Below, piece by piece: positions 17,067-26,937 of a stretch of DNA of 64,000 nucleotides. The position numbers were made by a program, and so were the translations under genes. The notes beneath the pieces are model-generated. The model worked only from the letters and a program-made list of their open reading frames with translations, ran no database searches and was not told the DNA's origin. The DNA is from an uncultured Clostridia bacterium. GTDB lineage: Bacteria; Bacillota; Clostridia; Oscillospirales; Acutalibacteraceae. Every line of letters starts with the position of its first letter. The first letter of the stretch is position 1. The stretch covers positions 1-64,000 of the forward strand of contig CANQBP010000004.1 of NCBI GenBank assembly GCA_947589415.1, in the 5' to 3' direction.

Positions 17067-18299
17067 GCTTTTGTTGAATGTACGTCATATTTGTATAGTC
17101 AGGACATAAAGGACTATAAATACAATATCTCTCTCCAATCATCTTGCGGAATGTCTGATAATGGAACGAATACGCTTGATAAAATTGAAGATATTTATAT
17201 GCGTATATCGTCATTTGATGAGGTTGACAATTATTATTACTGTTTTGAAAATAATGTGGGGGCATATACATATGACTTACCGAAATCCAAAATGCCGTCG
17301 GAGATGAAAAAGGCACAATGGTTCGATGAGAATATTCAGGGTGATATAGAGTCGGGTGAGTTGACGGGCGGTTTTTTCGTTTATGTTTACGATGAAATTA
17401 CATACAGGAAACTGCTTGAAAAATACGGATTAAAATACGATGATGTTAAAGACAAAGCAATATTTGTAAATGTTGTTACTGCGGGATATGAGGATAAAAA
17501 TGACAGTGAAAATCCGATAAAGGAATATAATTGCAGGATTATTGATAATCCGGTAGGATATACCGTGAATGCGGAGTGCTGTTATGCCGAAGATACGGGC
17601 AGACCGCATGAGATAAGTATTGAGATTGGGGCGGAAATTACCGATTTATCCGTGTTTGAGGATATTATGGAAACGTGGTGCATACCCAAGGGAGGATTTA
17701 TCGTCACAACGGATTGGCTGAGAGAAAATATTAAACAGTATGATATATTTGGCAGTATGTTTCTTAATTCTTCTGAGCCTGCAAAAACCGAGAGAAGATT
17801 GAACGAATTTTCGGATTACATTTCCCTGAATAACAGGTCAAATGAAATGCAGATGACATATTCGTTTTTGTCGCTGATACAGTTTTTTGTTTACGGATTT
17901 ATATGTGTGATCGCACTCATAGGAATTACAAATATGATAAATACAATATCAACAAATACAAAGCTAAGGCAGAGAGAATATGCCGTACTGCGATCCGTGG
18001 GAATGACTAAGCGTGAATTTAAGAGCATGACGCTCCTTGAAAGTCTTTTCTGTACAACAAAATCTCTTTTGGCAGGAATTATTTTAGGTCTTGCGGGAAC
18101 GTTTATTGTCCGATATTTCTATTTCGGTTCTTTTTATCCGCAGGACAATGACATTCAATTACCGTTTATTTTCCCGTGGGCTGCAATCATTATAAGTATT
18201 GCTGTCGTTTCGATAACGATATTTACTGTAACGATGCTTTCCGCAAGAAAATCGTATAACCGAAATATTATAGAAACCATAAGGAACGATAATATTTGA
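17067..18299 (+). pseudogene. Permease A remnant, 3' part after the junction
   Basis: The frame from 17067 is identical to permease A from about residue 522 to its end: the tail of helix five, the second extracytoplasmic domain and the last three helices ending ETIRNDNI. It has lost its own start. The first possible internal start is a TTG at 17091, which has no ribosome site. It is in the same frame as the permease C remnant upstream, separated by one TAA codon. Readthrough or reversion of that codon would make a chimera of about 520 residues. Confidence 0.9.
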
Positions 18300-18343
18300 A
18301 TCAGGCTTTATTTATCAATTTTTAATATCAGGGAGGAATTTTC

Positions 18344-21139
18344 ATGAATATAATGCATACTCTTACGATGAAAAGTCTTAAAATGAATAAGAGCCGTACT
18401 ATTGCTACCGTGGTAGGAATAATACTGTCTATGACACTGATAACTGTTGTTGCGAATGTTATTTTAAGTCTGAAAGAAACCGAGGAAAATTATTTTACGA
18501 AGTACTACGGCAATTATGACATATCCCTGACGGGAAATATATCTGCCGAAAATGCGAAAAAACTTGAGTCTAACAGAGATGTTGACGGGGTTTATTTATA
18601 TGAAAATATAGGGACTGCCGTTTTTGAAAATTCAAAATCAAATTTCCGTGATATGATAAATATAACGGCTTTCAGCAGAAATACTTTCGGTAAAGTTTTT
18701 GACAGTTCTCTTTCGGAGGGCAGATACCCGGAAAATCCCGATGAGGTTGTGCTGTCGGAGAATTTTGTAAATTATTCCGAGAAAAAGTATAATGTCGGTG
18801 ACAAAATAACGCTGAATGTGGGAATAAACAGTTACTCAAGTTATGGTGAGGAATCAGGCGAATATGACGAATATCAGACATTTGATAAAGATGAGTTTGA
18901 GCCGGTATTCACTAAAACCTATACGATATGCGGAATACTTAACAGAGAACCGTTTGTTTATAAAGACAGAGAGTCTGCCGTTTATAACGGTTCAACGGTC
19001 AATATATATACATATACCGATTTTACGGATAAAATTCAGACTGCATACAGGGATAGAGATGATAATACCCGTGATGTATTTATAAAACTGAAGGAGGGCG
19101 GAAAGGAGAACGCAAAGATATTTTTGTCTGAACTGTTAGATGTTGATTTACAGGAATTAAAAAAAATCAATTCTGATTTGGTGATAGACGAGGACTTGGG
19201 CGGTAAATTATCCGAAAGCGAATTTCATATTTCATATGCGCAGATAAACGGAGAACTGTACGACAATATTTTAAGAATTCTTAATATAATATTTTATGTC
19301 GGTCTGGGATTTATTATAATCATAATGATATCGAGCGTATTTATAATTAAAAACGGTTTTCTTATATCACTCACGGAAAAGACGGTACTTTACGGTAAAA
19401 TTTCGGGCATAGGCGCAACTCCGAGGCAGATTAGAAACAGTATGTTATTTGAAGGTCTGGTTCTCGGTATTATAGGCATACCTATCGGTCTTGTTACGGG
19501 TATCGGAGGAACAACGCTCGCTGTCGCTTTTTCTTCAAAAATACTTAGCGGCATAACCGGAGGAGTGGAGCTTATATTCGACATATCATGGCTGTCGTTG
19601 ATACCGGCGGTAATACTCGGTGCGATTACGGTATTTTTTTCCTCGCTTTTTGCCGCCGTCAAATCTTACCGTATTTCTCCGATCGAGGCAATAAGAAGCA
19701 ATAAGTACATAAACATAAAAAGAAAAAAGAAAAATCCCTTTAAATCTCCCGCATGGGTGGGCAAATTATTCGGTGCAGGAGGAAAAATTGCATGGAAAAA
19801 TATGAAAAGGAGCAGCCGCCAATACCGTACCGTGGTCGTATCGTTAGTTGTGAGTATATCTGTATTTATAGGGGTGTTTTCGTTTGTTGATTACACAATA
19901 TATAATTTGAAAAAAGTTTATACAGGTGATTTTAATTATAATATGACAGCATATATAAAGCAGGGCAAAACATCGGCAGATGAGCTTAGTTTCGATGAAA
20001 AGGAAAGTATTTTTCTTGATATTGCCCGTTCAAAGGAGATTAAAGAGTTTTGTTATAAATTTGAAAGTTGTTATGATTATTGTTTTGATATTCCGATTGA
20101 TAAGATACCGAATAATATTATAAATTCCGATTATTATGATATGTTCATGAAAAATAATATTTGGGATAATACACTTCATAACACCGAAGCAAGAATTGTT
20201 GCCTATGATGACAACACATACAATACGATACTTGACAGACTCGGTTACAGATATGATGATATGAAAGATAAAGCTATTCTTGTGAATATAGACAGTGTCT
20301 ATGATTTTGAGAATAATTCCGATGATGAATATATAACTGACAAATTCATGATTGATCCGATAGGCTATAAAATAAATTTGAAATTTAATGAAGCGGAGCA
20401 GAATGAAAGGAGTATTTCACAAAACGCCGAACAGCTTACTCTTGAAATAGGCGGAGAGATAACCGACACATCTGTCTTTGATGATACTGTTTTTTCCGAG
20501 AAAAGTAACGGGGGCGGTGAATTTTATTACAGAAGCCTTATTGTCAGCAAGGAGTGGCTGAAAAAGAATTATTACGATAAGGATAATCTTGATAATTTTA
20601 TGTATATACTGTCCGAAGATCCCGATAAGACAGAACAAAGCATTGATATTTCCGATGATTACTTAACCGTTGAAAATTTTTACACAAGGCAAAAACAAAC
20701 TAATTCCGTAATTATGCTCGTACAATTTCTTTTATACGGTTTTTTGTGTGCTATATCGCTTATAGTAGTCACAAATATATTCAATACCATAAATACCAAT
20801 ACGAAACTCAGGCAAAAGGAATATGCAATGCTGCGTTCCGTGGGAATGACAAAGCGTGAATTTAACCGTATGACAGTACTTGAATGTATGTTTTATACGG
20901 TAAAGTCATTGATTATAGGAATACTGACAGGTCTTGCCGTCACGACCGTCATACATTTCTGTTATCTTCATACATGGGACGATAGAAATAAAGGAACACT
21001 TGCTTTTATGTTCCCGTGGACGGCTGTTGTTATAAGCATATTGGTGGTTACTTTGTTTGTTGTACTCATCGCCGTATTTTCCGTAAGGAGAATTTATAAG
21101 CTGAATATCGTGGAAACAATAAGAAATGACAACATCTGA
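18344..21139 (+). CDS. Large FtsX-family ABC permease B, copy 2
   Basis: This is the duplicate of the gene at 13171. The 931-residue translation is identical, and the upstream 44-base spacer and GGGAGG ribosome site are the same. Because the upstream permease A copy is broken, translation of this gene depends on whatever transcript crosses the junction. It may be transcribed from the regulator box before ATPase copy 1, through the chimeric pseudogene. It doubles the dosage of B relative to A and C. Confidence 0.87.
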   Translation: MNIMHTLTMKSLKMNKSRTIATVVGIILSMTLITVVANVILSLKETEENYFTKYYGNYDISLTGNISAENAKKLESNRDVDGVYLYENIGTAVFENSKSNFRDMINITAFSRNTFGKVFDSSLSEGRYPENPDEVVLSENFVNYSEKKYNVGDKITLNVGINSYSSYGEESGEYDEYQTFDKDEFEPVFTKTYTICGILNREPFVYKDRESAVYNGSTVNIYTYTDFTDKIQTAYRDRDDNTRDVFIKLKEGGKENAKIFLSELLDVDLQELKKINSDLVIDEDLGGKLSESEFHISYAQINGELYDNILRILNIIFYVGLGFIIIIMISSVFIIKNGFLISLTEKTVLYGKISGIGATPRQIRNSMLFEGLVLGIIGIPIGLVTGIGGTTLAVAFSSKILSGITGGVELIFDISWLSLIPAVILGAITVFFSSLFAAVKSYRISPIEAIRSNKYINIKRKKKNPFKSPAWVGKLFGAGGKIAWKNMKRSSRQYRTVVVSLVVSISVFIGVFSFVDYTIYNLKKVYTGDFNYNMTAYIKQGKTSADELSFDEKESIFLDIARSKEIKEFCYKFESCYDYCFDIPIDKIPNNIINSDYYDMFMKNNIWDNTLHNTEARIVAYDDNTYNTILDRLGYRYDDMKDKAILVNIDSVYDFENNSDDEYITDKFMIDPIGYKINLKFNEAEQNERSISQNAEQLTLEIGGEITDTSVFDDTVFSEKSNGGGEFYYRSLIVSKEWLKKNYYDKDNLDNFMYILSEDPDKTEQSIDISDDYLTVENFYTRQKQTNSVIMLVQFLLYGFLCAISLIVVTNIFNTINTNTKLRQKEYAMLRSVGMTKREFNRMTVLECMFYTVKSLIIGILTGLAVTTVIHFCYLHTWDDRNKGTLAFMFPWTAVVISILVVTLFVVLIAVFSVRRIYKLNIVETIRNDNI

Positions 21140-21154
21140 TAAATTTTTTGTATG

Positions 21155-21187
21155 TGTCACTTAAAAGTCATTTAAGTATAGTATATT
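21155..21187 (+). promoter_or_regulatory. Direct-repeat regulator box before ATPase copy 2
   Basis: Third occurrence of the 20-base box (21155-21174), created by the duplication, with the same -10-like bases after it. It would drive ATPase copy 2, intact permease C and possibly the downstream two-component genes, giving positive autoregulation if the response regulator binds here. Confidence 0.58.
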
Positions 21188-21231
21188 TAAGGTGTAAAAT
21201 AAATACAGAAAGGTATTTTCGGGAGGTAAAT

Positions 21232-21903
21232 ATGGAAATTTTAAGAGTAGAAAAACTTGTTAAAACTTACAAGGAAGGAAAGGACGAATTTAATGCCGTT
21301 GACAATGTATCGTTTTCGGTGGAAAAGGGGGATTTTGTTGCAGTTGTGGGAGCAAGCGGAAGCGGTAAGAGTACGCTTATGCACATGATAGGCGGTGTTG
21401 ACAGACCGACAAGCGGCAAAATACTTATTGACGGTAATGAAATCAATACAATGGATAATAATAAACTCGCTATATTCAGAAGGCGGCAGATAGGGATAGT
21501 ATATCAGTTTTATAACCTGATACCGATACTGACTGCGGAGGAGAATATATCCTTGCCGATAGAGCTTGACGGAAGGAAGCCCGACAAGGAAAAGATAGAG
21601 GAGGTAATGGAGAGGCTGGGTATTATTGATAAGAGAAACAGTCTTCCGAACGAGCTTTCCGGCGGACAGCAGCAAAGAGTAGCAATTGCAAGAGCAATAA
21701 TAAATAACCCTACAATACTGCTTGCCGATGAGCCGACGGGAAATCTCGATACCAATGCTGCGGACGAGATAGTTAATATTTTCAAGATGACAAATAAGAA
21801 CTACAAGCAGACAATAATTATGATAACACATAACCCCGAAATAGCGAAAGAAGCTGACAGAATACTTCGTATTCAAGACGGTAAGCTGGTAGGGGAGGCT
21901 TAA
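21232..21903 (+). CDS. MacB/LolD-type ABC ATPase, copy 2
   Basis: Identical in translation to the copy at 16059: 223 residues with [23 protein letters not shown] and ITHNPEIA. This copy sits three bases before the only intact permease C and is therefore the one in the ancestral ATPase-C-regulator-kinase order. Removing one repeat unit would leave a single ATPase for three permeases. Confidence 0.92.
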   Translation: MEILRVEKLVKTYKEGKDEFNAVDNVSFSVEKGDFVAVVGASGSGKSTLMHMIGGVDRPTSGKILIDGNEINTMDNNKLAIFRRRQIGIVYQFYNLIPILTAEENISLPIELDGRKPDKEKIEEVMERLGIIDKRNSLPNELSGGQQQRVAIARAIINNPTILLADEPTGNLDTNAADEIVNIFKMTNKNYKQTIIMITHNPEIAKEADRILRIQDGKLVGEA

Positions 21904-21906
21904 TGT

Positions 21907-24822
21907 ATGAAGATAATGCATAGGCTGACGGTCAAAGGACTGAAAATGAACAAAAGCAGGACAATAGCTACATTTGCAGCTATTGCCCTGTCGATGACGC
22001 TTATAACGATAATTGCGAACACGGTTGTTGGTTTGAAGGAATCGATCTATGATTTCTATATAAAACGTGACGGTAATTATGACGTATCCTTTGTTATGAA
22101 AGAACCGACAAAGGAGAATATCGAAAAGTTAAGGCTTAACAGAGATGCAGAGGAAGTATATCTTTGTCAGGATATCGGTGTCGTGCCGTTTACGGATTCT
22201 AAGTCAAAATTCAGAGAAAATATTTTTATAAAATCATACAGTGAAAATTATTTTGAAAAATGCTATAATTTCTCACTTCAGGAGGGACGTTATCCTCAAA
22301 AGCCCGATGAAGTAGTTCTGTCAAAAGATTTTGTTGACTATTCGTCTAAAGAGTATAAGGTAGGCGATGAGCTGACCCTTGACATAGGTGTGTATCATGC
22401 AGAATATGAAACGGATACGGGGGAGATCGAAGATCATATTCTGGGGCTTGATGATGTTGGTATTTCTTACTATGATTCGAAATTTGTAAAATCATTCAAA
22501 AAGACATATAAGATTGTCGGAATACTCAACGATGAGCCTAATATCGGTTTTCCCTTAGGTCACTGTCATGTGAATATATACGGATATACGGATTTATCCG
22601 ATAATATCGCAAGCGCACTTGATGAATGGGAATACGACAAAAATATATATGTTAAAGTTAATAACGGAAACCAAGATAACAGTATTGATTTTATATCCGA
22701 TATTACGGGAATAAGCGGAGCCGATATTTATAATGAACTTTACGGTTTCCGTATCTATGATTCTGAGGAAGAAATCAATGAGTCCGATTATGAGGAAGAA
22801 ACAAACGTACAGAAAGAACTGGAGCAGTGTGAATTTCATATTATTGATGTTAGTGTTAATGACTATCTTTATGAAACACTAAAAACATATGAAACATATG
22901 AGTACGTTATTTTTTATGTGAGCTTGGGGATTGTCCTGCTCGTTATGGCGGCAAGTGTATTTATAATAAAGAACAGCTTCTCCATGTCCGTAACAGAAAA
23001 GACCGTTATGTACGGAAAGCTGTCTACTGTCGGAGCAACACCGAAACAGATCAGAAACAGCATATTCTTTGAGGGCTTCATACTCGGAATATTCGGCATA
23101 GCTGCCGGATTGATTATAGGTATTGTCGGAAGTGCTGCCTCCGTTATGGTTGTAAATAACTTATTTTTAGATATGCTAAGCGAAGCGTACGGCGGATTTA
23201 AACTGATTTTTTCCGTGTCGTGGGAAGCAATGGCTGCGGCTGTTGTTCTTGGTGCGGCAACCATATTTCTTTCCTCACTTTCGGCAGCAATCAGAGCGTC
23301 GGGTATATCACCGATTGAAGCTGTTAGAAATAATAACGGGGTTCGTATAAATAAAAATAAGAAAAATGCGTTTAAGTCGCCGAAATGGGTAGACAGAGTA
23401 TTCGGTGCGGGCGGCAAAATTGCTTGGAAAAATATGAAGAGGAGTAAGCGTCAATATCGTACTGTTATAGTATCAATAATTGTAAGCGTATCTATATTTA
23501 TCGGTATTTTTTCCTTTGTTAATTATTCGCTTTATACTTATAGTTCGACCGTTATGCATTACAATTATAATATGCAGTTGGACATTGAAACATTGGAAGC
23601 TGAAGGAGATCGTATGTCCATTAAGGAGCAGGAGGATATATTCAAAGAAATTGCCGAATATGATGAGATAGATGATTATTGTTATCACTTCGACGACCTA
23701 TCAACTAATTTTGTGTATAACATCCCTGACAGTAAACTTCCCAAAAATATTAATGATTATTACACCACTATCGGATATAAGCAGTACAGCAGATATGAGT
23801 ATAATGAAGGAGTGGGTTTTGAGAGTATTGACAAGGAAGAAGCGATTAAGCCGAAATGGAAAAATATATCCGGCAGTGCGAGTTTAGTTGCTTTTGACGA
23901 TGATAATTATAAAAAACTGCTCAAAAAGTTGGGGTACACCTATGATGAAATGAAAGATAAGGCTATACTTGTCAATGTAAATTTAGCCGGCAAGGTAGTG
24001 GACGGTGATCCGACAAATTTGGTTTTTCAACAAATCAAATATATGGAGGATCCTGTCGGTTTCACATTAGACATGAGATATCATTTATATGATCGTGAAA
24101 ATTTTAAATATTTGCCGGAGGAAAAACACCTGGAGCTTGAAATAGGCGGTGAAATTACAGATCTCAGTACATTTAAGGATTGGATAATACGTGATAATTT
24201 GTATTATTGCGCACTTATTGTAAGTAAGGAATGGCTTTGCAAGAACCACCCCGATCCGGATTATTTTATTGATTCCGCAATGAATATATCCTCGTCAGAT
24301 CCGGCTAAAACGGAGCAAAGGCTTGGTGAAGAGTATGATAAAATATACCTGCAAAATATTGCCGGACAGGTAAGTCAGATGAACTCGGTAGCAACTCTTG
24401 TTCAATATATTGTATATGCCATTATAGCTGTAATTTCCCTTATTGCCATAACAAATATTTTCAATACCGTTACCACAAACATGAAGTTAAGGCAAAAGGA
24501 ATTTGCAATGCTGCGTTCTGTCGGTATGACTAAACGGGAGTTTAACCGCATGATAACACTTGAATGTGCTTTTTATACCGTGAAGGCATTGATTATAGGT
24601 ATCATAACGGGTATAATATGTACTGTGGCAATACATTTCCTGTTTGAAGGTATGTGGGATGCGGACAGGATAGGAAAGGCACTTGAATTTATTTTCCCGT
24701 GGCAGGCTGTGCTGATAAGTATTGCGGCTGTTGTTGCGTTGGTTTTCATTACTACCTGTTTTTCAAAGGTGAAGCTGAATAAGCAGAACATAATAGAAAC
24801 TATACGAAATGACAATATCTGA
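21907..24822 (+). CDS. Large FtsX-family ABC permease C
   Basis: This 971-residue protein is the third paralog, slightly longer than A and B because of larger extracytoplasmic domains. It starts three bases after the ATPase stop, with GGGAGG inside the ATPase end. It has the same plan: first helix near 20-42, an extracytoplasmic domain to about 340, three helices, GKIAWKNMKRSKRQYRT near 508, helix five, a second extracytoplasmic domain to about 835, three helices and the C-terminal ETIRNDNI. The acidic stretch around residues 290-315 (EEEINESDYEEETN) is unique to C. The first 110 codons are also present in the truncated copy at 16734. Confidence 0.87.
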   Translation: MKIMHRLTVKGLKMNKSRTIATFAAIALSMTLITIIANTVVGLKESIYDFYIKRDGNYDVSFVMKEPTKENIEKLRLNRDAEEVYLCQDIGVVPFTDSKSKFRENIFIKSYSENYFEKCYNFSLQEGRYPQKPDEVVLSKDFVDYSSKEYKVGDELTLDIGVYHAEYETDTGEIEDHILGLDDVGISYYDSKFVKSFKKTYKIVGILNDEPNIGFPLGHCHVNIYGYTDLSDNIASALDEWEYDKNIYVKVNNGNQDNSIDFISDITGISGADIYNELYGFRIYDSEEEINESDYEEETNVQKELEQCEFHIIDVSVNDYLYETLKTYETYEYVIFYVSLGIVLLVMAASVFIIKNSFSMSVTEKTVMYGKLSTVGATPKQIRNSIFFEGFILGIFGIAAGLIIGIVGSAASVMVVNNLFLDMLSEAYGGFKLIFSVSWEAMAAAVVLGAATIFLSSLSAAIRASGISPIEAVRNNNGVRINKNKKNAFKSPKWVDRVFGAGGKIAWKNMKRSKRQYRTVIVSIIVSVSIFIGIFSFVNYSLYTYSSTVMHYNYNMQLDIETLEAEGDRMSIKEQEDIFKEIAEYDEIDDYCYHFDDLSTNFVYNIPDSKLPKNINDYYTTIGYKQYSRYEYNEGVGFESIDKEEAIKPKWKNISGSASLVAFDDDNYKKLLKKLGYTYDEMKDKAILVNVNLAGKVVDGDPTNLVFQQIKYMEDPVGFTLDMRYHLYDRENFKYLPEEKHLELEIGGEITDLSTFKDWIIRDNLYYCALIVSKEWLCKNHPDPDYFIDSAMNISSSDPAKTEQRLGEEYDKIYLQNIAGQVSQMNSVATLVQYIVYAIIAVISLIAITNIFNTVTTNMKLRQKEFAMLRSVGMTKREFNRMITLECAFYTVKALIIGIITGIICTVAIHFLFEGMWDADRIGKALEFIFPWQAVLISIAAVVALVFITTCFSKVKLNKQNIIETIRNDNI

Positions 24823-24860
24823 TTAAGGTTTCGTGAATGCGGAGCTTATGGAGGGACTGC

Positions 24861-25508
24861 ATGAATATATTACTGGTCGAGGATAATAAATCTATAAGCA
24901 AGGGACTGGCATATTATCTTCACAATAACGGCTGTGAAACTGTGATATGCGGAACATACGACGAAGCAGTTGGAAAATCGGGCGGTGATTATGATGTTAT
25001 AATAATTGATATAACGCTGCCCGACGGAAACGGCTTTGAATTATATGAGGAGATAAAGAATATAAATCCCGCTCCGGTAATATTTCTCACCGCCCTTGAC
25101 GATGAGGACAGCATCGTCAAGGGATTTGACCTGGGTGCGGACGATTATATAACTAAGCCTTTTTCGAGCCGTGAACTGCTTGCAAGGATACGAAGACTTA
25201 CAAGAAAAAACGATGCTTTGCATACAAAGACGATAGGGGATATTGTTATTGATTTTAATTCCCGTATTGTAACTAAAAGCGGGTTATCTGTTGACCTTAC
25301 TTCTCTCGAATACAGGATTTTTTCCCTGCTTGTCCAAAATATCGGGAGAACTGTCAGCCGTGAAATAATATTGGAAAAAATATGGGACATTTCGGGGAAC
25401 TATGTAAACGACAATACACTAAGCGTTTATATAAAGCGTATAAGAAGAAAACTTGATACGGATATTATAAAAACGGTTAAAAATGTCGGTTACAGATTGG
25501 AGGAATAA
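24861..25508 (+). CDS. OmpR-family response regulator
   Basis: The ATG at 24861 follows GGAGGG; a start 24 bases earlier would add a non-homologous leader. The 215-residue protein has a receiver domain with the acidic pair in LLVEDN, phospho-acceptor aspartate in IIIDITLPDG, threonine in FLTALDD and lysine in ITKPF. A winged-helix DNA-binding domain (about 120-215) ends in DTDIIKTVKNVGYRL. It is co-directional with the permeases and overlaps the kinase start (TAATG). The likely targets are the direct-repeat boxes at 10244, 15982 and 21155. The pairing is inferred from genome context. Confidence 0.93.
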   Translation: MNILLVEDNKSISKGLAYYLHNNGCETVICGTYDEAVGKSGGDYDVIIIDITLPDGNGFELYEEIKNINPAPVIFLTALDDEDSIVKGFDLGADDYITKPFSSRELLARIRRLTRKNDALHTKTIGDIVIDFNSRIVTKSGLSVDLTSLEYRIFSLLVQNIGRTVSREIILEKIWDISGNYVNDNTLSVYIKRIRRKLDTDIIKTVKNVGYRLEE

Positions 25509-26725
25509 TGAAACGTTCAAAGTTGTATGTAATATCATTTGCCGTGATAACAATAATTTTTGCGGCTGTAAGCATTTTTGTTACAAAGCTGAATCTCGAC
25601 AGTATCAAAAATACGGTAAATCGGTCTAATGAACAAATGATAAATGTGTTGCTTGAAAAATATCCCGATGTCGATGAAACCGAAATTATGGAGATACTTA
25701 ACGGTAAAGAGGAAAGCCGTGAGGGAGAAAAGTTTCTTAACAGCTACGGAATATCGACTGATGAATGGCTGTTGTATGAAAACGAACAAAATACCCGTAA
25801 TACCGTAATTATGACTGCGGCAATCGTTATTCTTGCGGGAGCCGTGTTTACAGCCGTCTTTATTTTGTATCTGAAACATCGAAAAAAGGAGATAGTCAGG
25901 CTTACGGATTATCTGACCGCAATTAACAGCGGAAATTACAATATGGAAACAGAACAAAATACCGAAGATGAAAATTCCGTACTGAAAAATGAAATATATA
26001 AAACAACGGTAATGCTGCGTGAATACTCGGAAAAAAACATAAGTGACAAGTTATATCTCAAAAAGTCCATATCGGATATATCACATCAGATAAAGACCCC
26101 GATGACATCTACAATGATAATGGTGGATAATCTTATTGAAGATAATGATATGACCGAGAAAATGCGAAAGGAGTTTTTACATGATATAAGACAGTCGCTT
26201 AATGACATCAGCTTTCTTGTTCAGTCGCTGCTCACTCTTTCAAGGCTTGACTCAAATGCGATCGAATTTCATTTTGAAAACGAAAACATAGAAAACATAT
26301 TCGATGAATGTATAAGAAACACGGATATTATAGCCGAACTTAAAGGCGTAAACATAATCAAAAGCGAATGCGGGGATATAAGTGTAAAATGCGATAAAAA
26401 ATGGATATGCGAAGCGTTGTCGAATATCGTGAAAAACAGTATCGAGCATACCCCGCGGGGCGGCAGGGTTACTCTTGCATCTGATGAAAACAGGCTTTAT
26501 ACAAAGATAACGATATCCGATACGGGCAAGGGCATATCGGAAAAAGATCTTCCGCATATTTTTGAACGGTTTTATAAATCTGCCAATTCCGAGGGCAGCG
26601 GTATAGGAATAGGTTTGTCACTTTCAAAGAGTATCATAGAAAAACATAACGGAAGCATAGATGTAAAGTCTGATGTCGGAAGAGGAACAACATTTACCAT
26701 AAAACTCTACAAATACAAGCAGTAG
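25508..26725 (+). CDS. Sensor histidine kinase
   Basis: The 405-residue kinase has a transmembrane helix at about 7-28, an extracytoplasmic segment of some 65 residues, and a second helix near 98-118. A HAMP-like linker follows, then a HisKA motif ISDISHQIKTPMTS with the phospho-accepting histidine. The HATPase_c domain has N-box IVKNSIEHTPRGG, G1 box DTGKGIS and FERFYKS. The short external domain differs from BceS-type intramembrane sensors, which lack one, so direct ligand sensing is possible. The start overlaps the regulator stop by one base, and GGAGGA precedes it. It closes the operon. Confidence 0.92.
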   Translation: MKRSKLYVISFAVITIIFAAVSIFVTKLNLDSIKNTVNRSNEQMINVLLEKYPDVDETEIMEILNGKEESREGEKFLNSYGISTDEWLLYENEQNTRNTVIMTAAIVILAGAVFTAVFILYLKHRKKEIVRLTDYLTAINSGNYNMETEQNTEDENSVLKNEIYKTTVMLREYSEKNISDKLYLKKSISDISHQIKTPMTSTMIMVDNLIEDNDMTEKMRKEFLHDIRQSLNDISFLVQSLLTLSRLDSNAIEFHFENENIENIFDECIRNTDIIAELKGVNIIKSECGDISVKCDKKWICEALSNIVKNSIEHTPRGGRVTLASDENRLYTKITISDTGKGISEKDLPHIFERFYKSANSEGSGIGIGLSLSKSIIEKHNGSIDVKSDVGRGTTFTIKLYKYKQ

Positions 26726-26787
26726 TATGTTATTCGCAAATTATTAAATATACAAGCGTACAAGAGATCCCCCTCATATTTTTATTG

Positions 26788-26819
26788 CCGTGAGCCGAGG
26801 AATATACCCCGGTTCACGG
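26788..26819 (+). terminator. Hairpin after the kinase gene
   Basis: A 13-bp imperfect stem (26788-26800 with 26807-26819, two non-Watson-Crick positions) follows the kinase stop by about 60 bases. The downstream sequence is A/T-rich but lacks a long T-run, so termination strength is uncertain. Confidence 0.5.
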
Positions 26820-26865
26820 TATAATCTATATTTACCGCAGTACAGTTTCCGTGCTGACGGTTAAA

Positions 26866-26905
26866 AAGACCGCACATCGGACTTTATGCCCTTATGTGCG
26901 GTCTT
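26866..26905 (-). terminator. Intrinsic terminator of the phosphoglucomutase gene
   Basis: A perfect 12-bp stem (26894-26905 with 26866-26877) is followed on the minus strand by TTTTTAA. It lies about 35 bases past the stop of the minus-strand mutase gene. Confidence 0.8.
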
Positions 26906-26937
26906 AAACTATGTTTTTGTATATCAGCCCTGCCGAC

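Larger units (their letters stand above)
17066..22238 (+). repeat. Tandem duplication, copy 2 (5173 bp)
   Basis: This copy begins at the novel joint (position 17066 corresponds to 11893) and ends at 22238, after which permease C continues uninterrupted. The joint has no base of shared homology: the flanking bases of the two parental sequences differ on both sides. A short TTTATAA stretch lies near both parental break sites but is not at the joint itself. Confidence 0.93.

Noticed and set aside
11893-22238. The tandem repeat as a transposon or integron cassette
   Set aside because: There are no terminal inverted repeats, transposase, integrase or target-site duplications at the joint; it is a simple direct duplication of host genes.
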